This document shows positions 53,799 to 64,000 of a DNA stretch of 64,000 bases, piece after piece. The stretch covers positions 1 to 64,000 of the forward strand of contig MU401633.1 of the NCBI GenBank assembly GCA_022579005.1. The letters are read 5' to 3'. The DNA is from Poronia punctata (Eukaryota; Ascomycota; Sordariomycetes; Xylariales; Xylariaceae). The first letter of the stretch is position 1, and each line of letters starts with the position of its first letter. Under the pieces are notes generated by a model. It worked only from the letters and a program-made list of their open reading frames with translations, did not search any database and had not been told where the DNA came from. A program made the position numbers and the translations under genes.

Positions 53799-56498
53799 TC
53801 ACACCAACTCCCACCTAGCAAGCCACCCGATACTCTGTCCCGCCTCTCGCACAACACAAAGCCGCGTCCCCCCCTTCCTCATCATCTCCTCCCTAGCACA
53901 ACGCGCCGATAAACTAGCGACGGCCTCGCCGCGTCCATCGCGCAGGTTAAAGCTTCCGGTCGTCACGAAACCGATCAGGTCCGCTGCGTCAGGACATAAA
54001 GGATGTCCGTTGATGGTGATAGGGGAGGGATAAGGCTGGACAAGTTGTTGGGCTAGAGCTTGACGACGGGATTCTCGCGTAGAAGCGGCGGTAAGGATGA
54101 TCTTGGTATTCTTCTTCTTGTTGTCGGGTTTGGGAAGTTGGGCGAGCCATTGGTTGTAGAGGTTCGCTGGTAGACCGCTTTCTGTCTTGGCTTCTGGCGG
54201 GGGTTCTGTTGCTGGTATCTCGGCTTGGGAGGAAGGAGTTGCTTTTTGGTCGGGTGGTAGACGGTATATGCGTGCGCATGGGGTTACCACGCCTCGACCG
54301 AGGATCTTGATGGTGACGGTTACGATGGAGTTTGGGGGGATGGTGGTTGGGTCTTGGTTGTTGGTGGTGAATATATTTTTGGGGATATGGGTTATGTCTG
54401 TTAAGGATATTATTGATGGCTTTTCTTTCTTCTTCGGTTCGTCGTGGGAATCTGTCTCGGTGGCTGCTGCTTCGGCTTCTGCCATTTCATGGTCGCTGGT
54501 ATCGACGTCGGCATTCGATTCTGTGTTGTCTGTCGTCGGAGTGAATAATCTTTCAAAGTCGCAACTCCACCCCACGCCCACTTCTCCCTTGCGTCCGACT
54601 CCGAGATCTACACTCTCCCACTGTACTCGCTTTCCTTTGGGCTTGCCGGCCCATATCTTCCGCCTGACTTCTCTCTCGCGCGTCTCCCAGGCATTGCCTG
54701 CATCTGTGCCGGGCATGTCGCCCGGAAACCACGGTTGACCACGCTCGAAGGCGAGTTGTCTGATCTCGTCTAGCCCGCCGAAGACCGGGTTGCCGCCCGT
54801 CGATAGCGGGTAGTGCATCAAGGTTAGCCATACTGGGCGGACGCACATCCACGGGAGCATGACTGTCCAAGTGCCCGGTATCCGTGTCCCGTCACCATTG
54901 CGGGAAGCCAGTAATATGATTGGGATGGGCGGGTCGACCTCGCTCGGCTCGAGAGGGGTCCCTGGACTTGCCTTTCCCCGCCGACGGTTGAGAGACTGTT
55001 GCGATGGGAGTCTGGAAGCTTTGAACCGCACGTCTCTGTCGAAGAGTTTATATGGTTGCAACTCCTCGTCTTTACGGAACGAGGTGATGGATCCGAGGAG
55101 TTGGATTTGCGTTCGCTGCTCTGTACTGATGGGCGTCTGGAGCTTTCGCGGAGGGTAACTGAGGCGTGGGTCGCGCACGGAAAACGCTAACAAGGCTCCG
55201 AGCGGGAGAGACGATGGGTCCCTTAGACCTAATAATGACTCGAATCGCGAAGCATGATTGTCTTTGACGTTTGAACTGAATGGTTTAAGAACACCGAGCA
55301 GAGCCTCTGTTGCGTCAGGTCCCGTGACATCTATACTGCCGATCTCGTGTCGAAGATCTTGTATATATGGCCGAGGCGTGTATGCTTTGATAATTCGTAG
55401 GAGCTCATTAAATGTCTCCAAGAAACCAGACGGGTGGATGCGGATAAATAGCTGTCTAGAGGGGGGGTCATTATCCGGAGTCTCGACTGGTACCTGAGGA
55501 CACCATATAATAGTCGCGGGGCCAATAAACCGAAGTGAGTTTTTGATTTTCCTGCCGATATTCCCTGTCCAATGGACAGCTCCGGCTCTCCAGCGTTTCC
55601 CTCTATCGATCCACAAAGATTCTTGTGTGAGGCCGATATCCATGAGAACTTTGATGAGAATGTTCTCTTTTCCGAAGAGACCGATGGTGCTCATGTAACT
55701 CATATCCCACGCCATCGCGCCTTTCTCCCACTGAACTCGATGGGTTGGACGATAGTTCTTTTGGGTAGGTGTGATCGGAAGAGAGAATCCCCACAGAGGT
55801 TCTGAATGAGTTGTCATCCTGGCTCGCTTGGCATGCCACATGTGCGTTGGTAACCACGTCTTCTTCAGCTGGCGTTTTCGAAATCTAGGAGCGGTGACGG
55901 GGAGATCGTTGAGCTCATTTCTCCGTATCTTGGGCCTAGCGGCGCGCGTCGCAATAGCGGCCGTATCAGAACCAAGGCTCTTCTTGAGCTTCAACAGTCG
56001 TTTCCGCTTGGCCAGGATACCTAACCTCCGAGCCGTCTCAGCTCGCAATCTGCCCTTGGAGGTCTTGGGCTTCCTCGTTTTCGAGTTGACCGTGGGGGTG
56101 TTATCCTCGGCCATCTCATGTTTGGCCCTCCTATGAAGACGTTTCGGTATCCTCTTGTAGTTGTGAGCGGCCGTCCTCCGCCTCATGGTGAAGGGCACGC
56201 GCTGAAAGGCCCGGCTGGTGCCCGACGTACGAGACCGACGTATGCTCTCATCCAAGGCATTGATCTGAAACGCCATGGAATTGACAAACGATTGCACGTT
56301 GAGTTCCCCATTTTGTAACGCGTCATGCGGTTTCTGCGTGGCGATGCTCCGAGACTCGTATAGCTTTGTTCGCTTCGCGGCGCGCGGGTTTGCCTGTGTA
56401 TTGCTGCCATCTTGCCTCCTTTTGTTGTTTGACGGCTGCTGACCCGACTTTGCTGCGGATTTGCCATTATTCCCCTGTGATGCTTGTTTTGGAGCCAT
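53799..56498 (-). CDS. POP1: RNase P / RNase MRP subunit POP1
   Basis: A single exon of 899 aa. It is the large protein scaffold of nuclear RNase P (tRNA 5' processing) and RNase MRP (rRNA processing). The start is the ATG at 56498 (MAPKQASQG); the frame is open farther up only through a TTG. The N-terminus is basic and polar. The POP1 domain (about 70-270) has FVNSMAFQINALDESIRRSR, the basic HNYKRIPKRLHRRAKHE and LPTHMWHAKRARM, all highly conserved RNA-contact segments. The POPLD domain is at about 540-620 (TWTVMLPWMCVRPVWLTLMH). A hydrophilic acidic insert (about 670-720) precedes a C-terminal beta domain ending GQSIGWLARWELV. Length is near the fungal norm. A TACGAGTA copy lies 55 bp upstream of the ATG. 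Confidence 0.95.
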   Translation of the reverse strand: MAPKQASQGNNGKSAAKSGQQPSNNKRRQDGSNTQANPRAAKRTKLYESRSIATQKPHDALQNGELNVQSFVNSMAFQINALDESIRRSRTSGTSRAFQRVPFTMRRRTAAHNYKRIPKRLHRRAKHEMAEDNTPTVNSKTRKPKTSKGRLRAETARRLGILAKRKRLLKLKKSLGSDTAAIATRAARPKIRRNELNDLPVTAPRFRKRQLKKTWLPTHMWHAKRARMTTHSEPLWGFSLPITPTQKNYRPTHRVQWEKGAMAWDMSYMSTIGLFGKENILIKVLMDIGLTQESLWIDRGKRWRAGAVHWTGNIGRKIKNSLRFIGPATIIWCPQVPVETPDNDPPSRQLFIRIHPSGFLETFNELLRIIKAYTPRPYIQDLRHEIGSIDVTGPDATEALLGVLKPFSSNVKDNHASRFESLLGLRDPSSLPLGALLAFSVRDPRLSYPPRKLQTPISTEQRTQIQLLGSITSFRKDEELQPYKLFDRDVRFKASRLPSQQSLNRRRGKASPGTPLEPSEVDPPIPIILLASRNGDGTRIPGTWTVMLPWMCVRPVWLTLMHYPLSTGGNPVFGGLDEIRQLAFERGQPWFPGDMPGTDAGNAWETREREVRRKIWAGKPKGKRVQWESVDLGVGRKGEVGVGWSCDFERLFTPTTDNTESNADVDTSDHEMAEAEAAATETDSHDEPKKKEKPSIISLTDITHIPKNIFTTNNQDPTTIPPNSIVTVTIKILGRGVVTPCARIYRLPPDQKATPSSQAEIPATEPPPEAKTESGLPANLYNQWLAQLPKPDNKKKNTKIILTAASTRESRRQALAQQLVQPYPSPITINGHPLCPDAADLIGFVTTGSFNLRDGRGEAVASLSARCAREEMMRKGGTRLCVVREAGQSIGWLARWELV

Positions 56499-58334
56499 CT
56501 TCAGCTCCGAATATTTCGTTGATGCCAAGACCCGGCATCAGCAGAGATTATCTACGAGTAGTCTAGCCGCGCTGTAGTGCTCATGTATGATGTAGCGTTT
56601 GCCGCTGGTGTCGTGAATTCACATGACATAAGACGCTATTGATACCAAGCTTTTGACAACAAGCATCCCATTGACCAAGTTGAGGCGATTTAGATCTAGG
56701 CCTCAGAATGAGTCGACGACTACTCTAGAAATCGGATCACGTCCAATCAATGTAAAGTTGAGGTCAATTTGCAATACCTACCCAAATTCGAGGTATACGT
56801 GCATATCATTGGTCGAAGACGAAGAACTGAATTAAAATCTTACAAGGATTTTGTACGTACTGTAGCTTGCACAGTTAGCATACATTTCATACTGTATACA
56901 TCCTCCCTCCCACGGCAGGCAGCCCGGCGTGCCCGGTCAGTGGTCAAGTTAATAGATGGTCGGCTGTCGAGTAAATCCGCCAACGACTACCCACTTACTT
57001 TCGGATTTCCTACTTCTAGGTTAGCTTGATAAGGGAAGTGCAGCCATTGAGCACTGAGAGGCTAGAGCAACTGGCAACTGCAAAAGCTCAGGTGCGGGCT
57101 GCCCCACAGATGAAAGGAGAGACATCTGTAACCTACTCGTAGGTAATTTAAGTCTTATGACGTCTTAGCCTGACCTTGGCCAGACATATTGGCAGTGGTT
57201 CAAGGGTCTTGTGCGCATTCCCCCAAGTGGTTTTCGGAGTCGAGATTCCCGTTCCCAGCGCTGCCTAGAAATTTCGTTCCCCGTGGCCTTTTAAGACTGG
57301 ATTTCAATCATTGCCATTTTCCCCAGACGAAAGCAAGAAGGTACCTACATGTACCTCCATAGTAGCCTATTCTTTTTAACATTATTGGAGTACGTAGTAA
57401 GGGGCTGAGTTTCGCAGTTTGATTACCTTTGTCCCTATTCAGTCCTTTCCTAGCAGTACATCAAGTGACAGAGTATAGACTAACCGAGTACGTCAGGTAC
57501 AAAGTGCTCGGTATATGATTAGGTGTCGCGTCGAGTATTTTCCGTCATCCTGCCCGACCAGGCCGTTCGAAATCATCCGCTTACTTTCTTATCGCTTCCT
57601 ACCTTCCCATTTTCAAGTTCCTCGACTTTTAGTACTGTAACCGCGTGATATTTGGCGCCAGCAAAAGCTTGAATTTCCGCGTCTTCCGCCCCTTCCGGAT
57701 TCATACTCCCCCCTTGCGAATACTGCGGGCTGCAGGCCATTTTGTCGAATTATCAGCCTCAAAACCATGACTGCATATCGGTACGATCCTATCGCTGTCC
57801 GCATTCGCTAGCAACTGGAATGTCAGGGTGAATGCGGTTATAAGTGCCTACATAACCATCATATCGCCGATAAAGTAGTGGCAGCAGCAGCAGCAGCACC
57901 AAATGGCGCCTCTGAGTATGTAGTAATATATCCCCCCAATATGCCCATGTGGCCCCGTCCACCCCTCCCTCCTTCCCCCATCTTATTTACGCTTCGAGTC
58001 ATTGCGTTGCGCTCCTAGCCTTTGTTGGCCTTTAGACTCTTAGAGCCTCATTCTTTTCTCGCAACTCGCGAAGTCGGGACTTTGCGCTTTTCGCCGGCTT
58101 GGTTCCCCATATGTACACGCCGCCTTTGCCTTGTCAATTCATAGAATTCCGTCCGTCCTGCTTGATTTGAAATCATTCGTCCGGCTTATTCATTTTGTCG
58201 TTTCAACCCCATGTCGCATTGTCCCTCTGCTCGATGCTTTCATCTACCACGCCATCGCCCCAACTGTCATGACGCCGTCGCTCTCTTTTCTCCCTTGCTA
58301 TCCATGACTTATATCGTCGCAACTGTGAGCTGAC
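56499..58334. other. Divergent promoter region, POP1 / NT-C2 gene
   Basis: 1.8 kb between divergent starts. It has TACGAGTA copies at 56553-56560 and 57134-57141, a short GCA triplet run near 57881, and a pyrimidine-rich stretch (57940-58330) before the NT-C2 start that looks like a promoter and 5' UTR. No gene recognised. Confidence 0.5.
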
Positions 58335-59910
58335 ATGCATGTCCTACCAATAGTGAATAAGGCTCGAAAGGTATGCGCTGCGCTCTTCTTCCCCGCCGCC
58401 TTGCCGCATGTTGAATCATTCCCGTCGCAAACAATGCTGACCAGATATCGCTTTGCAGCCTAAATTCCTATTGCATCTATGGATTTACGACCTGAACAAT
58501 GTCCCCTTGGTCGCGGGCACCTCGTGTGTAAAGTGGCATCTGCCTAATAGTATACATGGCGAACACCGCGGCCGCACGGCCAAATGTTCCATCGAGAGAA
58601 TCAACCACCGCGTCACATACAATTACTCCAAAACCGTACCGATCCGAATATCCATCGATCGCAACAATAATCTATCCGAATGCCCCATCGAGTTTGAAGT
58701 ATGGCAGGAATTTCCCATGGCATCCAGCGGACGGGACGAAAAGATTTCCTTGGGCTATGTGAGGCTGAATCTGAGCGAGTACGTCGAAGAAAGCGAGAAC
58801 TACCCTCGCAGAAGCACCACCGCGACCCGTCTTGGCGGGAGCCTGGAACATGCGCGAGAGAAAGTCGCCAGCCATTACCGGAAGCAGAGTGCTGGTCGGC
58901 AAGCTAGTGAATCCGACCGAGCCCGCTCTACTTCGCCACAGAGCACCCTAGGAGGCGCGGCGCATTTCCTAGAGGACGACGACGTAGTGGAGGAAGAGGC
59001 CGAAGAGGGCATTGTGCGACGGTATCTTATGCAAGACAGCAAGATCAACAGCACCTTGAAGATCGGTATCCTGATGGTGCAAAAGGACGGGGAGCGGAAT
59101 TACACGGCGCCGCCATTGAAGTCGGCTACCGTCTTCATGGGCGGGATCTCGGGTATCATCACAAGTGGGAACGAACCGACCGATTCGGACGACTCGGGAA
59201 AACCCAGTTCCCTGGCGAATATGAATAAATCGCGGGATGCGTCCGAGGCCCAAGACATGTACCGGCGCGCTTTGGCCGCGAGCTGGGATTGTCAACCGGG
59301 AGAATTACATGCGGACGAGTGTATCGAGGATATCTTCGCAGGCGGTAACGGGTGGCGCGACGGCACGGCGGCGAAGCAAAATAGGTCATACAGCCAAGTC
59401 CCCAGCCTTAATCGGTCGAGTAGCAGCGGCAGCGGTAGCACGAGCACGAGCAGCGAAGATATCTCCGGCGGCACCCTACGGCCGAGTCATATTCGACGTC
59501 TCCTACACACTCGCGGCCACAGTGGCGCAAGCGACAAGTCCAGCAACACGCTCATGGGCCGTCTTGAAGACGACTACAACCACCTACGATCCTGGGGACA
59601 CCACCACCACGTAAAACACCAGCCGCAGCCCCATGGTGGCGGACACGGCGGCCGCGACCTACTCCCTGCGTTTAATGGGGAGGACAGCGGTATGTCACTC
59701 TCCGACGAGAACCAACCATCGCCGGGTCTTCATAGTCGTAACGACAGCCTCGCCAGTCTCGCGCCCACTCTGGGAAGCATAGGCAGCAGTACGGAGCGAG
59801 GCAGCACGATGAAACCCAACGGATTCAGAAGACTCAGGGAGATTGACGAGTACGAGCTGCGAGACGATCTCGTCGCGTGGAAATTACCCGAGACCGTAAA
59901 CATGACATAA
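58335..59910 (+). CDS. NT-C2 domain protein (EEIG1/EHBP1 N-terminal type)
   Basis: Model: 58335-58370 and 58459-59910; 495 aa. The long frame starts at a TTG, so the start was placed in a 36-nt first exon (MHVLPIVNKARK) joined over an 88-nt intron with branch CTGAC and acceptor TTTGCAG; this gives the family's KPKFLLHLWIYDLNNVPLV. Residues about 12-140 form the N-terminal C2 domain of the EEIG1/EHBP1 group, a membrane- or lipid-associated module (VKWHLP ... GRTAKC ... ISLGYVRLNLSEYVE). The strand KINSTLKIGILMVQKDG near residue 200 completes the domain after an acidic insertion. The rest is Ser-, Gly- and His-rich and probably disordered. Relatives in fungi are uncharacterised; a role in membrane or actin organisation is inference from animal EHBP1. 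Confidence 0.85.
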
Positions 59911-60757
59911 TCATATCAATATCAGGGTGGGCTGGGGTGGGCAAAGGCAAAGGCAAATAAACTGGTTTTTGGTCGGGTTGTGTATTTTTCTGTATGGCGT
60001 TGAGGGGTGAAAACATTGTGGTTTATTATACACTGTGGTCGTATGAGCTTTGCCAGCTTTTTGATTTCTTTTGTTTTGTGCGGGTTCATAGAGATTCCTT
60101 GCCTGGCATGGCACATATTTGTAAAGGATAGGGAGGGGACATGGAAGGGGTTCATGGGAGTTCCAGTTCAGTTCAATTCATTAGCGGGGGATGTGCATAT
60201 AATTCCCATGTCCCTGACGAGTGGGACATACAAAGCCGAGGGTGATATGCGTGACCCTGGGGGTTATTAACACCTGAGGGATGTTTATTTCTACATACTT
60301 ATTCTTTAACATTAGCGTTGTATATCTTTACAAGTATCCTTCCCAGGCACTTATTTATTGAAAATACATACTATAACCTTTGTCTTTTGGCTTTATCTAC
60401 ATATGTGAGTTACTGAACATGTAGGTACGAGTACAGATAGTTACTTGGACAGTTAGTTTATCCACACTGAAGGAAGTGGAGCGCCTTGTGTAAAAACGAG
60501 TCGTGGTGAGAATTCTTCATTTTTCATAATCTATCAACTAACCCATTTTATCTTTGGGAATAGGATGTTCTACCCTATCACCAAGTCATGAAACTTGAAC
60601 GTTTTCCCCTCGTGTCTATTCCCGTAACCACTGAATAAAGGGCCATTGCTCAACTCCTTGGATAATCAAGTTTTCCCCCTATGTTCGTCATGCATGCGTG
60701 GGTTCCCGTCACATCTTTTACCAGGTCTTATGATCCCCCCCCATCTCTCTCTAAAAT
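59911..60757. other. Convergent 3' spacer, NT-C2 gene / SSZ1
   Basis: 847 bp with one TACGAGTA (60426-60433). No gene recognised. Confidence 0.5.
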
Positions 60758-62578
60758 TCAAGGAGCGTTGATGGTTCCTCTGACGCCACCTTTACCGCCC
60801 ATCTCTCTTGTTGTGATGACGACACTCAAGTCATTGCCGACTGTGATGGTGACCTCGACCTTGGAGCCCTGCTTGACGTCTTTGATAGCGGCTTCGGCAA
60901 GGGTGCTGCCGATCTTCCACACCTTTTCTCTGTGCTCCTCTTCCTCCTCCTCTGAATCGAAGTCGCTGTCCTCCTCGTCATCATCCTTGGACTCGTCTTT
61001 AGCTTTGGGCTCGGGCTTGGTCACTTTGATGTGAGTGCCACCCTCAACAACCTTGACGAGCACACTGCCACCCTCCTTGGGCGCCGCAACATGGACAGTG
61101 CGGCGGGCTGGTACAGCCGTCTCGGGTGCGATGATGGGAGTAAACGACTCCTCTCCATTGTTGGATAATGTGATGACGCCGATAGCGTTGGTAATGTGGT
61201 TGACGGTAGTGACGGCAGGGTGCGTCGATTGGGAGATGTCCTCATATTCGTACTCTTGGATCAGAGATGCTTGTAGGGCAGCGCCACGGGCTTGTAGCTC
61301 TGAGGGGTTCAACGCAGTAGCGCTGGTTGAGGGAGCGAGGATGTTGGTTGTCTCGGGGAAGATAGATCTCAGGTTGGAAGCAATCCGGGGAGTGTGCGCC
61401 GTGCCACCGGATAGTATGACCTCGTCAATATCGAGGACATCTAGTCCAGCCTTCTTGATAACACCCTCTACTAGTCGGTTGAAACCCTCAAAGATCTTTC
61501 GTGAGATGGTCTCGTACCGCAGTCTGTTAATGGTCATTTGGAAATCATAACCTTCTGCCAGACTCTCAACGCTGAAGTTGGCGTTGGTGCCTATGCTGAG
61601 AGCCTTCTTTGTAGCCTCAGATTCAGCCTTGAGCTTGGCCAAGCTCCTGGGGTTTTCGCGGGGATCGACATTGGCGTGTTTCTTCATAAACTCCTTGGCG
61701 AAGTGGTCCATGAGCACCTTGTCCAGCTCAACGCCGGCGAACTCGTAGTCGTGGGAGGTGGCCAGGATGGTGTACAGACCTCCTCTTGAAGCTACTACAG
61801 CGACGTCAGAGCGTGTGGCACCAAGGTCGGCAACGACGATGGTCTTGTCCTCCAACTTGGCCTCGGGTCTGGCGTCATAAGCGAGGAGCGAGGCAACCGG
61901 TTCGTTAATAAGCTGTAGAATCTCCAGACCGGCGTCTTTCGCGGCCTGGACCAATGCTTCTCTCGACTTTTCGCCAAAGTTTGTCGGTACAGTTACGACG
62001 GCCGACGTAACCTTCTTTCCAATATAATCCGAGGCGGATTGCACGAGTCTCCGCAAGTACCGTGTGGTGATCTCTGACACGGTGAGTACTGAGGGCTCAC
62101 CCTCTGCCTTATCCTGAATGGTGAAGGCAACAGTTCCCTCCTTGTCCTCGGGATGCACAGCAGCATGGCAGTGGGTGGGATCGATCGACTTGAAACTGCA
62201 CGTGGTTTAGTATGGGCTAAACCTTGTCGCATGGAGAAATCCAACATACTCTTGTCCGAGGAATTCCTTGAAGGCAATAACCGTATTTTGGGGATTCCGT
62301 ACTAGAAGAGCCTTGGCTTGGTTTCCTGTGTACTCTTCTCCGTCCACATAGGACAAGATGGTGGGGATTTGGCGATCTGATATACAGCGTCTTCTGTCAG
62401 TCGAAGCATAAAACATCAAGACCTTTGAAAACTGCTAACCTCCATCTTCGTTGGCAATGACTACCGGGGCATCATCAATCGTGCAGGCAATTGAGCTGTA
62501 CGAGTTGCCGAAAGAAATGCCAATCACACATCGTTCCTCTGGCGAAACACCAGCTTGGGTAGCCGCGTTGTCGGCCAT
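60758..62578 (-). CDS. SSZ1: Ribosome-associated Hsp70-like chaperone SSZ1
   Basis: Model: complement of 60758-62195, 62250-62376 and 62440-62578; 1704 nt, 567 aa; introns of 54 and 63 nt. SSZ1 pairs with zuotin to form the ribosome-associated complex that stimulates Ssb on nascent chains. The ATPase fold is intact: phosphate-1 loop GISFGNSYSSIA, phosphate-2 loop VVADLGATRSDVAVV, and adenosine motif ILSGGTAHTPRIASNL. GNSYSS in place of GTTYSC, and a short, divergent substrate domain without the usual lid, are typical of SSZ1 rather than SSA/SSB. A strongly acidic insert (about 485-515, runs of D and E) breaks the C-terminal beta domain. Length is slightly above the yeast protein (538 aa) because of this insert. 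Confidence 0.95.
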
Positions 62579-63048
62579 ATTTATGTGATTTTCAAGGTTA
62601 CGTTAATCGATCGGTTCTTTCGTCGGGCAGAGGAGCAACGAAAAAATAGAAGATATGAGGAATGGTGGTGAATAGCCAAGAGTACGCAATCGTCCTGAAT
62701 TCCTAGAATTTTGGTCGCCGAAGGGAAAAAAATAAGCTCCCAAAATGCTTGTCAATCCCTGCTGAACTGATTTCTAGCCACAAATGCCCCTCCAAAAGAT
62801 AAGCCTGCCACAACATCAAGCTTATCAGCCATAATTTTCCTTATCTCTTATCCATCTGTAGACTTTATCTCTCGTTTGCAATGGGAAACGCCTAACCGTA
62901 GCAGACCCATTAAAAAGGATCCAGTGAGGACGAAGCTTGTTGTTAGCAGGCTTCCGTTGCTACTTGCTAGTAGAAAACCGAGCTCATAGACCATTTCAGC
63001 AGACAGACGACGCCGGGACGCACAACATCTTGATTACGCATTGTAAGA
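62579..63048. other. Divergent promoter, SSZ1 / RRP40
   Basis: 470 bp shared by two divergent housekeeping genes of translation and RNA processing. No gene seen. Confidence 0.6.
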
Positions 63049-63858
63049 ATGGCAACTCAAACCGAACGAGTTTATGTCCTGCCGGGCGATGAGATTCCCA
63101 CATCACTGATCCCATCGCACCCAAAACGACCCCTCAGACTTGGCCCTGGTGTGCGACATGTGCCCCCAAGTGAGCTGGTGCCAACTGTGGCTGGTGAGCT
63201 GGTGACGGATCAAAAGAAGAACTCAATATGGGTTGAATACAACGGCGGAAGAGTATGAACCTGGAACCAATCCGTTTACAAACTTTGGAGATTTTGCTAA
63301 TATTCCAACCTAATCAAGTATGTGCCGGCTGTTGGTGATTTGGTCATCTGCACCATCCAACGTTCTGGCCCCGAGTATTATCATGCGTCTATTACCGATT
63401 ACAGTTCAAATGCCATTCTCCCGCAGTTGGCTTTTGAGATGGCGACCAAGAAGACAAGGCCTCAGCTCCATCATGGTGATCTAGTATATGCCCGCGTGTG
63501 CCTGGCCAATCGCCACATGGACCCCGAGCTGGAATGTGTCTCGCCAACCACTGGTAAGGCAGATGGCCTAGGACCCCTGGTCGGTGGCATGCTCTACGAC
63601 ATATCCCTCGCCATGGCCCGTCGGCTATTGATGAAGAAGTCGGTTGAAGAGGGTAAAGTTGCCGTGCTTGAAGAACTGGGGTCAGCCGGTCTCGCCTTCG
63701 AGACTGCGGTGGGGAGAAACGGCAAGTTGTGGGTGAACAGCGAGAGCGTCAAGACGGTCCTGCTAGTGGGCCGGGCAGTCAAGGAGACGGATGAGAATAA
63801 ACTCGGGGTCGAACAGCAGAAAAAGCTAGTGCGCAAACTCATAAAGGAGATGAGTTAG
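63049..63858 (+). CDS. RRP40: Exosome cap subunit RRP40
   Basis: Model: 63049-63252 and 63319-63858; one 66-nt GT-AG intron joining NGGR to YVPAVGD; 247 aa, close to the yeast length (240). RRP40 is one of three S1/KH cap proteins of the RNA exosome that guide RNA into the channel in nucleus and cytoplasm. The N-terminal domain opens with VYVLPGDEIP. The S1 domain starts at YVPAVGDLVICTIQ. The KH domain contains the GxNG-type motif GRNGKLWV that is particular to this family. The C-terminus is basic (EQQKKLVRKLIKEMS). Confidence 0.95.
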
Positions 63859-64000
63859 GCCGGCGTCATGTCGGCAACCATTCGGAGTAACCCGCTCAGC
63901 ACCCGTCCGTATGCTGTGAACCGGTTGCTCGTAGTGTCATTGCCTCGTGGCGATTCCCTTTCGTGCCATACCGCAAGGCCGGATGCCTTGATCATGTTCA
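63859..64000. other. 3' flank of RRP40 to window end
   Basis: 142 bp, presumably the RRP40 3' UTR. No feature seen. Confidence 0.5.

Noticed and set aside
56499..56528. POP1 start 30 bp further upstream
   Set aside because: That codon is TTG, not ATG; the ATG at 56498 fits the family.

Overview
The window is a chromosomal segment of a filamentous ascomycete (Pezizomycotina, most likely Sordariomycetes). The support is: short GT-AG introns of about 50-100 nt with CTAAC-like branch sites, a fungal arginine gene fusing acetylglutamate kinase to acetylglutamyl-phosphate reductase, a GRAM-TBC-EF-hand RabGAP, WSC-domain and GH76/DFG5 wall proteins, and two long AT-rich blocks mutated in the manner of repeat-induced point mutation (RIP). 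Species was not determined.

Layout. 1-8640: AT-rich mutated block holding the fossil of a LINE-type (non-LTR) retrotransposon; its reverse transcriptase can still be followed in one frame at 4621-5200. 9532-12534 (-): secreted three-WSC-domain protein ending in RDEL. 13383-16889 (-): GRAM-TBC RabGAP (Gyp2/Mdr1 type). 18495-19861 (+): PKA-type AGC kinase with a GC-AG intron. 20407-20478: tRNA-Ala(AGC). 21045-22241 (-): RRM-like protein. 23266-23356: intron-containing tRNA-Pro(AGG). 23972-25254 (-): aspartate-semialdehyde dehydrogenase HOM2. 25509-35086: a 9.6-kb mutated element bounded by 291-bp direct repeats (LTRs) and a perfect 5-bp target duplication AACCT. 35573-38345 (-): ARG5,6. 40307-41224 (-): synaptobrevin/SNC1. 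44351-46381 (+): DFG5/DCW1-type GH76 protein with an odd repeat tail. 49484-49990 (+): small single-pass membrane protein. 50915-53281 (+): histidyl-tRNA synthetase with 10-, 32- and 30-nt exons. 53799-56498 (-): POP1. 58335-59910 (+): NT-C2 (EEIG1/EHBP1-type) protein. 60758-62578 (-): SSZ1. 63049-63858 (+): RRP40. Two gene-free spacers exceed 3 kb (41.2-44.4 and 46.4-49.5 kb).

How the genes relate. This is mostly conserved housekeeping content with no sign of a cluster. Three genes serve amino-acid supply or use (HOM2, ARG5,6, HisRS), and two of them (HOM2, HisRS) carry a perfect TGAGTCA general-control (CPC1/Gcn4) site just upstream. POP1, RRP40, SSZ1 and HisRS belong to RNA processing and translation. 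DFG5, the WSC protein, synaptobrevin and the RabGAP belong to wall building and vesicle traffic.

Most interesting signals: (i) in both AT-rich blocks the surviving cytosines almost all follow a purine, so loss of C depended on a 5' pyrimidine, unlike the textbook CpA rule; (ii) the LTR pair records the mutation directly, because complementary halves of the two copies are unmutated; (iii) the DFG5 tail is four 84-bp repeats open in two frames; (iv) a T-arm-like hairpin with a B box lies in the trailer of tRNA-Ala; (v) TACGAGTA recurs only between genes. Exon boundaries were worked out by hand from splice signals, frame closure and family alignment from memory; no search was run.
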